Shown here one piece after another: positions 43,284 to 51,831 of a DNA stretch of 64,000 nucleotides. The stretch is from contig JBJEFI010000152.1 in NCBI GenBank assembly GCA_051873875.1, forward strand, positions 18,313 to 82,312, written 5' to 3'. The position numbers and the translations under genes are program-made. Numbering within the stretch: the first letter of the stretch is position 1; each line of letters opens with the position of its first letter. Origin of the DNA: JBJEFI01 sp051873875. GTDB lineage: Bacteria > Bacillota > Bacilli > Bacillales > Bacillaceae_G. Under the pieces are notes generated by a model that saw only the letters and a list, made by a program, of their open reading frames with translations, had not been told where the DNA came from and did no database searches.

Positions 43284-44729
43284 CTATTCTTCGTTTATAT
43301 ATCTTCTAAAACAACATCCTAGCAACACCCAAAATAAAATTGAACTACCGACAAGGCTATCATTAAATAGTGCTTGAAAGCAAAAGGCAATTATGGCTAA
43401 AAATAATGGAATTGCTAAGTCTTTTTTCCGTTCTATCCACCATTTTTTATATGTTTGAATCGTCCCACATAAGAGAATGCTTGCTAATCCAATTAGTCCA
43501 ACAATACCACTTCCATATGCAACAGTTAAATACCAATTATGAGGTTTATCGATAATAACATTACCTGTTCCTAGGTTGCTGATTTTTTCAATTTGATTAT
43601 TGTCTACTACATATGGGTACGTATCAAATCCATACCCAAACAATGGTTTTTCTTTTACTAGTTTTAAAGTTTCCTTCCAAATATAAACACGACCTGAACC
43701 AAACGTAACTCCTGGCTGTGGTAGGACTGGTAATCGTTTTTCTTCTGTTGTCTCTATTTGGTTTGATGCTTTATTTATTTGAAGAGATTGTGCCTCTTTT
43801 TTGAATAGTCCTATTGTTTCATGCCAGACTGCTTCGTTTATGGTAGAAAATCCAACAAGAGCGATAAAACAAGTAAGGAACAAAGTTCCACTCCATGCTA
43901 AAAGCTCCTTTTTATTTCCAAATCTGATCATCGTAATTATCACAATTGGAAAACAAACAAGTGCCGTTAAAAAGCCGTTAGATGATGTAGAGGTTAAAAC
44001 AATGATGAATGCTAGTATTGCTAATCCAAAGAAGATGCCTTTTCTTTGTGATGTCATTAACATATATGCCATAAATCCGATAAAAAACATCGCTCCAACA
44101 CCACTAATGAAATTGGGATTATATAACGTTGTCCATAGGGAACCTTGTAGTGGATAATCTGCAGAATATCCAATTAACTGTTTTAGCCATTCCCATTGTA
44201 AAACATTGATTTCAAAGAAGTGTAAAATTCCCAATACGACGTTTATAAGCAAGAATGGAATGCTAGAAAGAAGAATAATATTTATTTGCTTTTTTGTCAG
44301 CTTTGTTTGGATTAAGATGAAAAAGATAAATAAATAACAGGTCCATGAAATAGCTCCTTCAAAGCGATCGTTATTACCGAATAGCGCAATATGTTTATAG
44401 TCTGATAGAGCTGTGGAAATCCAAATACTACTAAAGAAAAAAAGAATAAGTATGTTTAATGGCGTTTTTCTTATGATTTCATTTTTTATTAGAAGTTTAT
44501 AAATAAATGTAAATAATAAAATAGTCGTTATAAGTGCAAGAAAAATAAATTTACAATGATTAAAAACTTCCGTTTTAAAGCCTGTTCCATATGTAGAATA
44601 GACGATAATAGGGCTAATATGTAAAAATTTTGTTGCATACGTCAAAATTGGACCAACTCCAACGAGTAAGACGATACAAGCAAAAATAATATTGTTAGGA
44701 GTTAGGTATCTTTTAATTTTCTCAATCAT
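43284..44729 (-). CDS. O-antigen ligase/polymerase-like membrane protein (Wzy_C superfamily)
   Basis: This 481-aa polytopic protein has about a dozen hydrophobic helices and a large extracytoplasmic loop (about residues 300-400). That loop contains the family pattern SGRVYIWKETLKLVKEKPLFGYGFDTYPY and a following KPHNWYLTVAYGSGIVGLIG, with the conserved His. Members ligate or polymerise lipid-linked glycans, and some O-glycosylate proteins such as pilins. GAGGAG precedes the ATG. It is one base downstream of the TPR gene and forms a two-gene operon with it. The pair interrupts the usual folC-comC order. Confidence 0.88.
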   Translation of the reverse strand: MIEKIKRYLTPNNIIFACIVLLVGVGPILTYATKFLHISPIIVYSTYGTGFKTEVFNHCKFIFLALITTILLFTFIYKLLIKNEIIRKTPLNILILFFFSSIWISTALSDYKHIALFGNNDRFEGAISWTCYLFIFFILIQTKLTKKQINIILLSSIPFLLINVVLGILHFFEINVLQWEWLKQLIGYSADYPLQGSLWTTLYNPNFISGVGAMFFIGFMAYMLMTSQRKGIFFGLAILAFIIVLTSTSSNGFLTALVCFPIVIITMIRFGNKKELLAWSGTLFLTCFIALVGFSTINEAVWHETIGLFKKEAQSLQINKASNQIETTEEKRLPVLPQPGVTFGSGRVYIWKETLKLVKEKPLFGYGFDTYPYVVDNNQIEKISNLGTGNVIIDKPHNWYLTVAYGSGIVGLIGLASILLCGTIQTYKKWWIERKKDLAIPLFLAIIAFCFQALFNDSLVGSSILFWVLLGCCFRRYINEE

Positions 44730-44730
44730 A

Positions 44731-45198
44731 TTACGCGCTCTCCTCTAGTTGCTTTAATTCCTCATAAGTTTGTTTTAAGTCATCATTTAGTTCTAGCTTA
44801 GAAGCTACTTGTAATAGCTCTTTTGCCAAGCCCGTGTCTTTTACATATATACTAGATTTTGCATATTGAAGAACGAATGCTGCATCTGTAACGAGTAAGG
44901 GACGGATGTGTAAAGCTTTTTTAAATTCTTTTGAAGCTTTTTTGTAGTTTCCTAGATTATTGTAGGCAATGCCTTTTTTAAAATTGTATAAATAATTTGT
45001 TGGTGTGCTTTTTTCTAGTTTTGTTAATAGATTGATTGCTTCTTGTGGATGAGTTTCAACCTTTACTGCTGCATCTGAGTATCGATTATTATTTTGTGAA
45101 TAGACTTCCTTATTTTTTTCTCCCACTGCCCACGTATAAAAAAACACGACTACTGTTATGCCTAGAATAAGAAAAAAAGATGTGTTTTTTTTTGACAA
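44731..45198 (-). CDS. Membrane-anchored TPR protein
   Basis: This 155-aa protein has an N-terminal transmembrane segment (FFLILGITVVVFFYTWAVG), then TPR-type helices (YLYNFKKGIAYNNLGNYKKASKEFKKALHIRP) and a second repeat towards the C-terminus. The TTG start follows GGGAGG. It is the first gene of the pair with the O-antigen-ligase-like protein. Wzy_C proteins often have TPR domains fused or nearby, suggesting a joint complex. Confidence 0.8.
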   Translation of the reverse strand: MSKKNTSFFLILGITVVVFFYTWAVGEKNKEVYSQNNNRYSDAAVKVETHPQEAINLLTKLEKSTPTNYLYNFKKGIAYNNLGNYKKASKEFKKALHIRPLLVTDAAFVLQYAKSSIYVKDTGLAKELLQVASKLELNDDLKQTYEELKQLEESA

Positions 45199-45557
45199 AA
45201 TAATCTCCCTCCCTTGTTCATATGATTATGTTACTATATTTAGCAATAGATGGGAATTTATAAGGGATTATAGTTCATTAATAGAAGCAAAAGACATTGT
45301 GAGGTTTTTGATTAATCCTTTATCTCTATTTGAGAGATACTTTATACCTCTTTAACACCATCTTGAACAATCTTATTTCTTTATTCTAAAAACGATCCTT
45401 TATCTATAAACAAGCAAGATTTTTATTTATATAAGCTTTTCATTATTTTTAGGGAAATATATTTAGAAATAGTAAATTATGGTACAATATGGATAGTGTA
45501 TTTATTTATGTATCTTATTATATGATTATAGTTTTTGGGTAAATAAAGGAGATGGCA
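45199..45557. other. Divergent intergenic region before comC
   Basis: No gene is supported in these 360 bases. A TACAAT preceded by TGG (TGGTACAAT near 45480-45488) could be an extended -10 for comC. I looked for paired ComK boxes (AAAA-N5-TTTT) and found none convincing. Confidence 0.4.
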
Positions 45558-46313
45558 ATGGACCTACTTTTTATTGTGTATTTGTTTCTAGTTGGATTAA
45601 TATTTGGTTCTTTTTATAATGTAGTTGGATTGCGTTTACCACTAGGGCAATCAATTGTTAAACCACGCTCAGCCTGTCCTACGTGTAAGCGTACATTAAT
45701 GCCAATGGAATTAATACCTGTGTTGTCTTACTTATTACAGGGAGGCAAGTGCAAAGGTTGTGAAGAAAGGATATCTCCACGTTATGCCATTATTGAATTA
45801 ATAACAGGAGTATTGTTTGTTTTTTGTTTTGTACATTTTGAGTTTAGTGGAGAGCTTGTTGTAGCATTAACATTTATATCCTTGCTTATGATTATAACGG
45901 TTAGTGATATTGCTTATATGCTTATCCCAGATAAGATTGTGTTTTTCTTTGGGGTATTATTTATTATTGAACGATTAATTGTACCGTTGAGACCTTGGTA
46001 TGATAGTTTAATAGGCGCAGTTGTCGGCTTTGTATTGTTGTTGCTTATTGCTATTGGAAGTCGTGGTGGCATGGGGGGCGGTGACATTAAATTATATGCA
46101 GTCTTAGGATATGTATTGGGCTGGAAACTTGTCTTACTTTCTTTTTTATTTGCTACTTTTTTTGGTGCAGTTATTGGTGGAATTGGAATGGCCATTGGAA
46201 AAGTAGAGCGAAAAAAGCCGATTCCTTTTGGACCTTTTATTGTAATGGGAACAATTCTTTCTTATTTTTATGGGGATAATTTATTAAATTGGTATATAAG
46301 TATATTTATATAG
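45558..46313 (+). CDS. comC: Prepilin peptidase ComC
   Basis: This 251-aa polytopic aspartic peptidase cleaves and N-methylates type IV-like prepilins. It has the N-terminal GSFYNVVGLRLP motif, the cytosolic zinc-type cysteines (CPTCKR ... CKGCEER) and the two catalytic aspartates in SDIAYMLIPDKI and GGGDIKLYAVLGY. The ATG at 45558 is six bases from AAAGGAG; the ATG at 45552 is too close. It is intact although the pilus genes next to it are decayed. Confidence 0.95.
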   Translation: MDLLFIVYLFLVGLIFGSFYNVVGLRLPLGQSIVKPRSACPTCKRTLMPMELIPVLSYLLQGGKCKGCEERISPRYAIIELITGVLFVFCFVHFEFSGELVVALTFISLLMIITVSDIAYMLIPDKIVFFFGVLFIIERLIVPLRPWYDSLIGAVVGFVLLLLIAIGSRGGMGGGDIKLYAVLGYVLGWKLVLLSFLFATFFGAVIGGIGMAIGKVERKKPIPFGPFIVMGTILSYFYGDNLLNWYISIFI

Positions 46314-46329
46314 TAATGGGGGATCCCCA

Positions 46330-46470
46330 ATGTTAAAGGCATATGTAGATGAAATTCGTGAGCACATTTCCTGATCGATAGGCTTTCTTGGTTGACATGT
46401 AGGTGAATGTGATCAGTATTATAATTCAATGCACTATACGGTTCCTTTTGGATTGGCGTTAAAGGAGTAA
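46330..46470 (+). pseudogene. pilM: pilM remnant
   Basis: This 47-codon frame contains two in-frame TGA stops (after REHIS and after SIGFLG) and ends SMHYTVPFGLALKE. That resembles the C-terminus of PilM, the actin-like type IV pilus platform protein. It lies directly before a pilN-like frame, as in pilMN operons. Most of the gene is missing. Confidence 0.5.
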
Positions 46471-46476
46471 GATGAG

Positions 46477-46911
46477 ATGAAGCTAATTGAAATTAATTTA
46501 CTACGAAAACGAGAACACGCAAGTAAAATCTATCTATGCATAGCGGGAACGGTTGTATAGGTTGGTATTATTGGAACGGTGGCTGCATTGTTTATGACCA
46601 ATGGGATCAACTCTGAAAATATGATAAAGCGAGCGAAACTTCAACAATTATAGGCAGATCAAACAGAATTGGAAAATCGACTAAATGGGCTATCTGCTTC
46701 AAGTTTTGCTGAAACATTAGGAAAAACAATTACATGGGAAAAAACATATCCAATTCAAACAATGGATGTAATCGACCGTATTTCAGCTCAACTACCAAAG
46801 TCAGGTTATATGGAGAATTTTCCTTATACAGATAGTGGGACAATTGGTATTAATGTTCAATTTGATACAAGAAGAGATGCAGTATTCTTTTATACACGTT
46901 TAAAAGAATAG
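46477..46911 (+). pseudogene. pilN: pilN with two in-frame TAG codons
   Basis: The frame starts MKLIEINLLRKREHASKIY, the standard PilN N-terminus. It continues in one frame through a transmembrane segment and coiled coil to FDTRRDAVFFYTRLKE at the end. TAG stops interrupt it at 46558-46560 and 46651-46653. The second replaces a likely Gln (QQL-stop-ADQTELENR). PilN is the inner-membrane alignment protein of type IV pilus/competence machines. A late restart at the TTG at 46669 could make only the C-terminal part. Decay is likelier than readthrough. Confidence 0.7.
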
Positions 46912-46913
46912 AA

Positions 46914-47213
46914 GTGGGTACAAGATTGAAAATGCCAGCTATTATGTCAAAAGAAAATACAGGCATTGAGGATAGCACGTCTATTAATGAAATGACACGT
47001 AATGTATCACCATATACGGTTACAAAAGTTGATACNNNNNNNNNNNNNNNNNNNNNNNNNNNNNNNNNNNNNNNNNNNNNNNNNNNNNNNNNNNNNNNNN
47101 NNNNNNNNNNNNNNNNNNNNNNNNNNNNNNNNNNNCAAATGCCAACGTTAGAAGTACCAAAAGGATGTGGCAAGGTAAATCCATTTGTTGAAGGATTATG
47201 TGATGAGGAATAA
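46914..47213 (+). pseudogene. Pilus-locus remnant spanning an assembly gap
   Basis: A frame begins MGTRLKMPAIMSKENTGIED, enters 100 N residues and resumes as MPTLEVPKGCGKVNPFVEG before stopping. No good ribosome binding site precedes it. By position it may be what is left of pilO/pilP-type genes. The true size of the missing DNA is unknown, so continuity of the frame means nothing. Confidence 0.35.
47036..47135. other. Assembly gap (100 N)
   Basis: Exactly 100 N bases occur here, the conventional filler for a gap of unknown length. Nothing can be said about its content. Confidence 0.99.
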
Positions 47214-47249
47214 GATAAAAAGAAAGTAGAATATTGACGATAAATTTCT

Positions 47250-47283
47250 AGAACAAGACGACAAAAGTCTTGTTCTTTTTTTT
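47250..47283 (+). terminator. Terminator after the pilus remnants
   Basis: The perfect stem AGAACAAGAC/GTCTTGTTCT is followed by T residues. Confidence 0.85.
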
Positions 47284-47349
47284 ATGGTCTATGCTACGCT
47301 ACGAATAAAGCAGATCGGATAAGAAAGGAAAGAAAGGAGTAGAGTAGAA

Positions 47350-48174
47350 ATGGACAAGCAGTCATCGAAAATTACGATAAAAATTAATGGAAAAGAAAAA
47401 GGATACAGTGAAAAGGGAGAAACAGATAGGCAAGAACAACAGACATTTCCATGGGTATTACCAACGAATCAAGCGTTGAAACAGAAAATATCCCAGGATA
47501 AAAATTTTTCCAAAGAGGTGGAAAGAAAGAAACCAAAAAAGAAGTTTAAAGTACACAAAAGTGTACCAGCAGTTATTGTTGCGGTGATAATTGGTTGTTT
47601 GTTTGGTTTTATTTTATTAAATATAACGGGAAAAAATAGTTTGAGAAATGAAGCTGTACCTGCTTTAGAAAGGAATGCTGGAGTTAATGAAGCTGTCACA
47701 ATTCGCCCTCTCCAATTTTATGGATTACAAGGTGGTGTTTATTCATCACAAAAATCAGCATTAGAAGAACAAAGGTTATTTGAGGAAAAAGGGGTAGCAA
47801 CTGCAATAATTCATCAAGAAGATAAATGGTTTCTTCTATTAGGTACATTTGATAAGAAAGAGAAAAGTGTAGCATTTCAACAAATTTTAAAGGAGAAAGG
47901 TATTAACACATTCGGAAAAATATTTATTGTGAATGGTGGACAAGGAAAAGGAGCAGAAGGAACTCGGTTAGCAACTCAGCAGTTATTTTTAGAAAAGCTT
48001 ATTAATGGTGAGATAGATCAAAAAATGATTGATTCTTTTAAGAAAAATAATGATGAAAAAGCATTTTTAGTTGCAGTAGAGCAATATATGAATGTGAAGG
48101 ACAGTGACGATAAAGAAAAAGTCCAAGGAGCGCTACTAAAATTAGTTGAAATGTATAGTACTTTAAAGAAATGA
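47350..48174 (+). CDS. spoIIB: SpoIIB, stage II sporulation protein
   Basis: This 274-aa single-pass membrane protein has a charged cytosolic N-terminus (SSKITIKINGKEKGYSEKGE) and a transmembrane helix (VPAVIVAVIIGCLFGFILLNI). The extracytoplasmic part begins with an SPOR-like peptidoglycan-binding domain (FYGLQGGVYSSQKSALEEQRLFEEKGVATAI). SpoIIB accelerates septal peptidoglycan dissolution at engulfment. It lies between comC and maf as in B. subtilis. AAAGGAGTAGAGTAGAA precedes the ATG. Confidence 0.92.
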   Translation: MDKQSSKITIKINGKEKGYSEKGETDRQEQQTFPWVLPTNQALKQKISQDKNFSKEVERKKPKKKFKVHKSVPAVIVAVIIGCLFGFILLNITGKNSLRNEAVPALERNAGVNEAVTIRPLQFYGLQGGVYSSQKSALEEQRLFEEKGVATAIIHQEDKWFLLLGTFDKKEKSVAFQQILKEKGINTFGKIFIVNGGQGKGAEGTRLATQQLFLEKLINGEIDQKMIDSFKKNNDEKAFLVAVEQYMNVKDSDDKEKVQGALLKLVEMYSTLKK

Positions 48175-48200
48175 GGGGATATCTTTTCCCCTTCTTTCTT
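48174..48200 (+). terminator. Weak terminator after spoIIB
   Basis: The short stem AGGGGA/TCCCCT overlaps the spoIIB stop and is followed by a T-rich stretch. Confidence 0.45.
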
Positions 48201-48389
48201 GTATTCTTTTTCCTATGTTAGTAAAATGAAAATGTATCTCCTTTTTTACATATTATTCTATCCTAACTAATAGAAATATTATTTCTTCAGATTATTATCA
48301 ATAATAAGTTATTTAGTTAGGAAGAATATAATCTGTACAACTAAGTTGTTAGTAGCAGGTGAATATTTTATTTTGGAAGGATGGAAAGT

Positions 48390-48950
48390 TTGAAAACTCT
48401 TATTTTAGCCTCAGGTTCCCCAAGACGAAAAGAATTACTCCAACAAGCAGACATTCCCTTTTCTATTGTTGTTAGTAAAATTGAAGAAATTGTAGACAAC
48501 TCCCTACCACCGGAAGAAATTGTGAAATCATTAGCGTATCAGAAGGCGGCTGATGTGGCGAAAGATTATGCTGATCATGTTGTTTTAGGTGCGGACACAA
48601 TTGTAGTATACGAGACAACCATTTTAGGAAAACCAACTAGTAAAGAAGATGCATTTCGTATGTTAAAGCTGCTATCAGGAAATACTCATTACGTTATGAC
48701 AGGTGTGGCCCTTGTTTGTAATGATGATGTGCACACATTTGCAGTTACGACAAAAGTTACATTTTGGGAATTAACAGATGATGAAATTTGGTCTTACATT
48801 GAAACGAATGAGCCAATGGATAAAGCAGGTTCTTATGGGATTCAAGGAAAAGGTTGTGTGTTGGTAAAAGAAATTGAAGGTGACTATTTTTCTGTTGTTG
48901 GATTACCAATTTCAAAAGTGAATCAAGCATTAAAAAGATTTCATAATTAA
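48390..48950 (+). CDS. maf: Maf, nucleoside triphosphate pyrophosphatase
   Basis: This 186-aa Maf/HAM1-superfamily enzyme hydrolyses modified pyrimidine nucleotides and inhibits septum formation when overproduced. The motifs are LILASGSPRRKELL, VLGADTIVVYETTILGKP and EPMDKAGSYGIQGKG. I favour the TTG at 48390 because GGAAGG lies about nine bases upstream and MKTLILASGSPRRK matches family starts; the ATG at 48381 abuts that ribosome binding site. Confidence 0.95.
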   Translation: MKTLILASGSPRRKELLQQADIPFSIVVSKIEEIVDNSLPPEEIVKSLAYQKAADVAKDYADHVVLGADTIVVYETTILGKPTSKEDAFRMLKLLSGNTHYVMTGVALVCNDDVHTFAVTTKVTFWELTDDEIWSYIETNEPMDKAGSYGIQGKGCVLVKEIEGDYFSVVGLPISKVNQALKRFHN

Positions 48951-48982
48951 AAAAGAAAAGCCCAAGTAGGCTTTTCTTTATG
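48951..48982 (+). terminator. Terminator between maf and radC
   Basis: The stem AAAGAAAAGCC/GGCTTTTCTTT has a small loop. The T run is short, so read-through into radC is possible. Confidence 0.6.
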
Positions 48983-48997
48983 AAAGGATGATGCATA

Positions 48998-49690
48998 GTG
49001 AATATATCTACAAACTTATTGATTCGTGATTTTCCCCAAGATGAACGCCCGAGAGAACGATTAATTCAATATGGTCCAGAAAGCTTATCTAATCATGAAT
49101 TATTAGCGATTTTACTTCGTACGGGAACAAAGGATGAATCTGTTTTACAATTGTCAAATCGGATTCTTACTCATTTTGATGGATTGCGTCTTTTGCGTGA
49201 TGCGACGATTGAGGAAATGACAGAATTAAAAGGAATCGGTAAGACAAAAGCTGTTCAGTTGATGGCGGCATTTGAATTAGGCCGTCGGATGAATCGATTA
49301 AAATATGAAGACCGCTACACAATCCGTTCTCCTGAAGACGCAGCCAACTACATGATGGAAGAAATGCGTTTCCTCACACAAGAACACTTCATTTGCCTCT
49401 ATCTTAACTCCAAAAACCAAGTGATTCATCGCCAAACAATTTTTATTGGCAGCTTAAATGCCAGTATTGTCCATCCTAGGGAAACATTTCGAGAAGCATT
49501 TCGACGTTCAGCGGCTTCTATTATTTGTCTTCACAATCATCCGTCTGGTTCCCCAGAACCAAGCCGAGAAGACATTGAGGTAACAAAAAGACTAGTAGAA
49601 TGTGGAAAAATTATCGGGATTGAAGTCCTAGACCATCTCATTATCGGAGAGCATAAGTATGTCAGTCTGAAAGAAAAAGGGTATGTTTAG
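48998..49690 (+). CDS. radC: RadC family protein
   Basis: This 230-aa protein has an N-terminal helix-hairpin-helix (TIEEMTELKGIGKTKAVQLMAAFELG) and a C-terminal JAB/MPN metalloprotease-like domain with the zinc motif HNHPSGSPEPSREDIEVTKRL. Despite the name, a DNA repair role is doubtful and no activity is established. The GTG start follows GAAAGGATGAT. It lies between maf and mreB as usual. Confidence 0.95.
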   Translation: MNISTNLLIRDFPQDERPRERLIQYGPESLSNHELLAILLRTGTKDESVLQLSNRILTHFDGLRLLRDATIEEMTELKGIGKTKAVQLMAAFELGRRMNRLKYEDRYTIRSPEDAANYMMEEMRFLTQEHFICLYLNSKNQVIHRQTIFIGSLNASIVHPRETFREAFRRSAASIICLHNHPSGSPEPSREDIEVTKRLVECGKIIGIEVLDHLIIGEHKYVSLKEKGYV

Positions 49691-49715
49691 GGTACTCAAA
49701 TGTCTAATTATAAGG

Positions 49716-49748
49716 TATAATGTAGTTTATGATTTGAATCAATCATAA
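49716..49748 (+). promoter_or_regulatory. TATAAT with adjacent operator-like inverted repeat
   Basis: TATAAT (49716-49721) lacks a clear -35. It is followed at 49727-49748 by the perfect inverted repeat TTATGATT-N6-AATCATAA, where the transcript would begin. It may be a regulator site for mreB. Confidence 0.4.
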
Positions 49749-49790
49749 TAAAACAAACCATTTCATAAATGATAGGGAATGGGATTTCAA

Positions 49791-49819
49791 TTGACGTTTG
49801 AGTAGTATAGGGATATAGA
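49791..49819 (+). promoter_or_regulatory. Candidate sigma-A promoter of mreBCD
   Basis: TTGACG (49791-49796) and TATAGA (49814-49819) are spaced by 17 bases and lie 103 bases before the mreB start. Confidence 0.65.
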
Positions 49820-49922
49820 AGAGAAACGAATGTGGTTTTTCTAACATAAAATTAGGAAGATATAGAAAAACTATTGAATATGAAAGAAAATAACGGAATT
49901 GATTTAAGAAAGGGAGATACGT

Positions 49923-50945
49923 ATGTTTGGTATCGGTAGCTTTACTCGAGACTTAGGAATTGATTTAGGAACTGCAAATACATTAGTTTATGTAAAAGGA
50001 AAAGGTGTAGTAGTAAGAGAACCATCTGTTGTTGCTTTACAAACAGATACAAAGCAAATTGTAGCAGTTGGTGACAATGCAAAGAAAATGATCGGTCGTA
50101 CACCAGGAAATGTGGTTGCGACACGTCCAATGAAGGATGGCGTAATTGCGGATTATGAGACAACTGCAATTATGATGAAATATTATATCCAATCTGCACA
50201 AAAATCATCAGGGTTCTTTTCACGTAAACCATATGTAATGGTATGTGTACCATCAGGAATTACAGCAGTGGAAAAACGCGCAGTTATTGATGCAACACGT
50301 CAAGCTGGTGCTCGTGATGCATATACAATTGAAGAGCCTTTTGCAGCGGCAATTGGTGCAAACTTACCCGTTTGGGAGCCGACTGGTAGCATGGTTGTAG
50401 ATATCGGTGGTGGAACAACTGAAGTAGCTGTTATTTCACTAGGTGGTATTGTAACAAGTCAATCTGTTCGTGTTGCTGGTGACGAAATGGACGATGCGAT
50501 TATTCAATACATTAAAAAGCAATACAATTTAATGATTGGTGAGCGAACAGCAGAAGCATTAAAATTAGAAATCGGTTCTGCTGATAACGTGGAAGGCATT
50601 GAGCCAATGGAAATTCGCGGCCGTGATTTAATTTCAGGTTTACCAAAAACAATTTCTATTTGTCCAGAAGAAATTGCTACTGCATTAAAAGACACAGTAG
50701 ATGTTATTGTCGAATCAGTGAAAAGTACATTAGAAAAAACACCACCAGAACTTGCGGCAGATATTATGGACCGCGGTATTGTCTTAACTGGTGGTGGCGC
50801 ATTGTTACGTAACTTAGATAAAGTTATTAGCAATGAAACAAATATGCCTGTTATCGTTGCAGAAGATCCATTAGATTGTGTTGCAATTGGAACAGGAAAA
50901 GCGCTAGATAATATTGATTTATTTAAAACTAGAGCATCACATTAA
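49923..50945 (+). CDS. mreB: MreB, actin-like cell-shape protein
   Basis: This 340-aa protein has the phosphate-1 motif DLGIDLGTANTLVYVKGKG, the phosphate-2 motif MVVDIGGGTTEVAVISLGG and the adenosine motif GIVLTGGGALLRNLD. The short N-terminal MFGIGSFTR may be a membrane-binding segment. MreB filaments organise the elongation peptidoglycan synthases under the membrane. AAAGGGAGAT precedes the ATG. It is first in mreBCD-minCD. Confidence 0.98.
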   Translation: MFGIGSFTRDLGIDLGTANTLVYVKGKGVVVREPSVVALQTDTKQIVAVGDNAKKMIGRTPGNVVATRPMKDGVIADYETTAIMMKYYIQSAQKSSGFFSRKPYVMVCVPSGITAVEKRAVIDATRQAGARDAYTIEEPFAAAIGANLPVWEPTGSMVVDIGGGTTEVAVISLGGIVTSQSVRVAGDEMDDAIIQYIKKQYNLMIGERTAEALKLEIGSADNVEGIEPMEIRGRDLISGLPKTISICPEEIATALKDTVDVIVESVKSTLEKTPPELAADIMDRGIVLTGGGALLRNLDKVISNETNMPVIVAEDPLDCVAIGTGKALDNIDLFKTRASH

Positions 50946-50966
50946 TCATAATGGAGAGAAGAATAC

Positions 50967-51830
50967 ATGCCACAATTTTTTAAAAACAAACGATTAATTA
51001 TTTTATTAGTCTGTACGATTATTTTAGTGGCATTGGTGGGATATTCTCTCAATCGAAAAAGTCAGTTGTCGTGGCCTGAACAATTTGTAAAAGATGCGGT
51101 GTCACTCGTGCAATCTGTTGTTGAAAAGCCTGCAGCTTATATCGCAGGCTTTATCGACAATATTCGTGATTTACGAGCTACATACGAAGAAAACAAAGTT
51201 TTAAAAACTCGCTTAGATGAGTATACCGAGTTATCGGTAAAAGTCACAGAGTTAAAAAAGGAAAACGAGGAACTGAAGAAGACGCTAAAGAAGACGAATA
51301 CATTAAGCGAATACGATACATTTCAAGCGTCTGTTATTATGAGAAATCCAGATCAATGGCAAGAAATTATCACGATTGATAAAGGTTCAGATGATGGAAT
51401 TAAAGAAAACATGGCTGTTATAACAGCTGATGGATTGATTGGAAAAGTAAAGAATACAGCTAAATTCAATTCAACTGTTCAATTGCTAAGTAGTACAAGT
51501 CGAACAAATCGTGTGTCGGCAATTGTACAAGGGGATGATAGTATATTTGGCTTAATTGAAGGTTACGATCAAAAAGAAAATGTATTGCTGTTTAAACGTA
51601 TTCCATCTGATGTAAAGGTGAAAAAGAAACAGCGCGTTATTACATCTGGTTTAGGTGGCATTTTTCCAAGAGGATTAGTCATCGGGGAAATAGTAGATGT
51701 AAAACAAGATAAAAACGGATTGACACAATTAGCATATGTAAAACCAGCAGTGAATTTCCATGATATTAATAATGTTATTGTTGTTGAGCGTAAGGCAAGA
51801 ACAAGTAATGAAGTGGAAGGGGCTCAATAA
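50967..51830 (+). CDS. mreC: MreC, rod-shape-determining protein
   Basis: This 287-aa bitopic protein has a short cytosolic tail, one transmembrane helix (RLIILLVCTIILVALVGYSL), a coiled coil (about residues 68-110, rich in Glu/Lys/Leu heptads) and the extracytoplasmic beta-domain (VIMRNPDQWQEIITIDKGSDDGIKENMAVI). It links MreB to cell-wall synthases outside the membrane. The ribosome binding site GGAGAG precedes the ATG. Confidence 0.96.
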   Translation: MPQFFKNKRLIILLVCTIILVALVGYSLNRKSQLSWPEQFVKDAVSLVQSVVEKPAAYIAGFIDNIRDLRATYEENKVLKTRLDEYTELSVKVTELKKENEELKKTLKKTNTLSEYDTFQASVIMRNPDQWQEIITIDKGSDDGIKENMAVITADGLIGKVKNTAKFNSTVQLLSSTSRTNRVSAIVQGDDSIFGLIEGYDQKENVLLFKRIPSDVKVKKKQRVITSGLGGIFPRGLVIGEIVDVKQDKNGLTQLAYVKPAVNFHDINNVIVVERKARTSNEVEGAQ

Positions 51831-51831
51831 A

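Noticed and set aside
45158..45355. Plus-strand 65-codon frame antisense to the TPR gene start
   Set aside because: It begins inside the TPR gene on the other strand and has no ribosome binding site or family resemblance.
46477..46911. Stop-codon reassignment or TAG readthrough in pilN
   Set aside because: Other genes in the window use TAG as a normal stop, neighbouring pilM is also broken, and an assembly gap is adjacent; decay or error is simpler.
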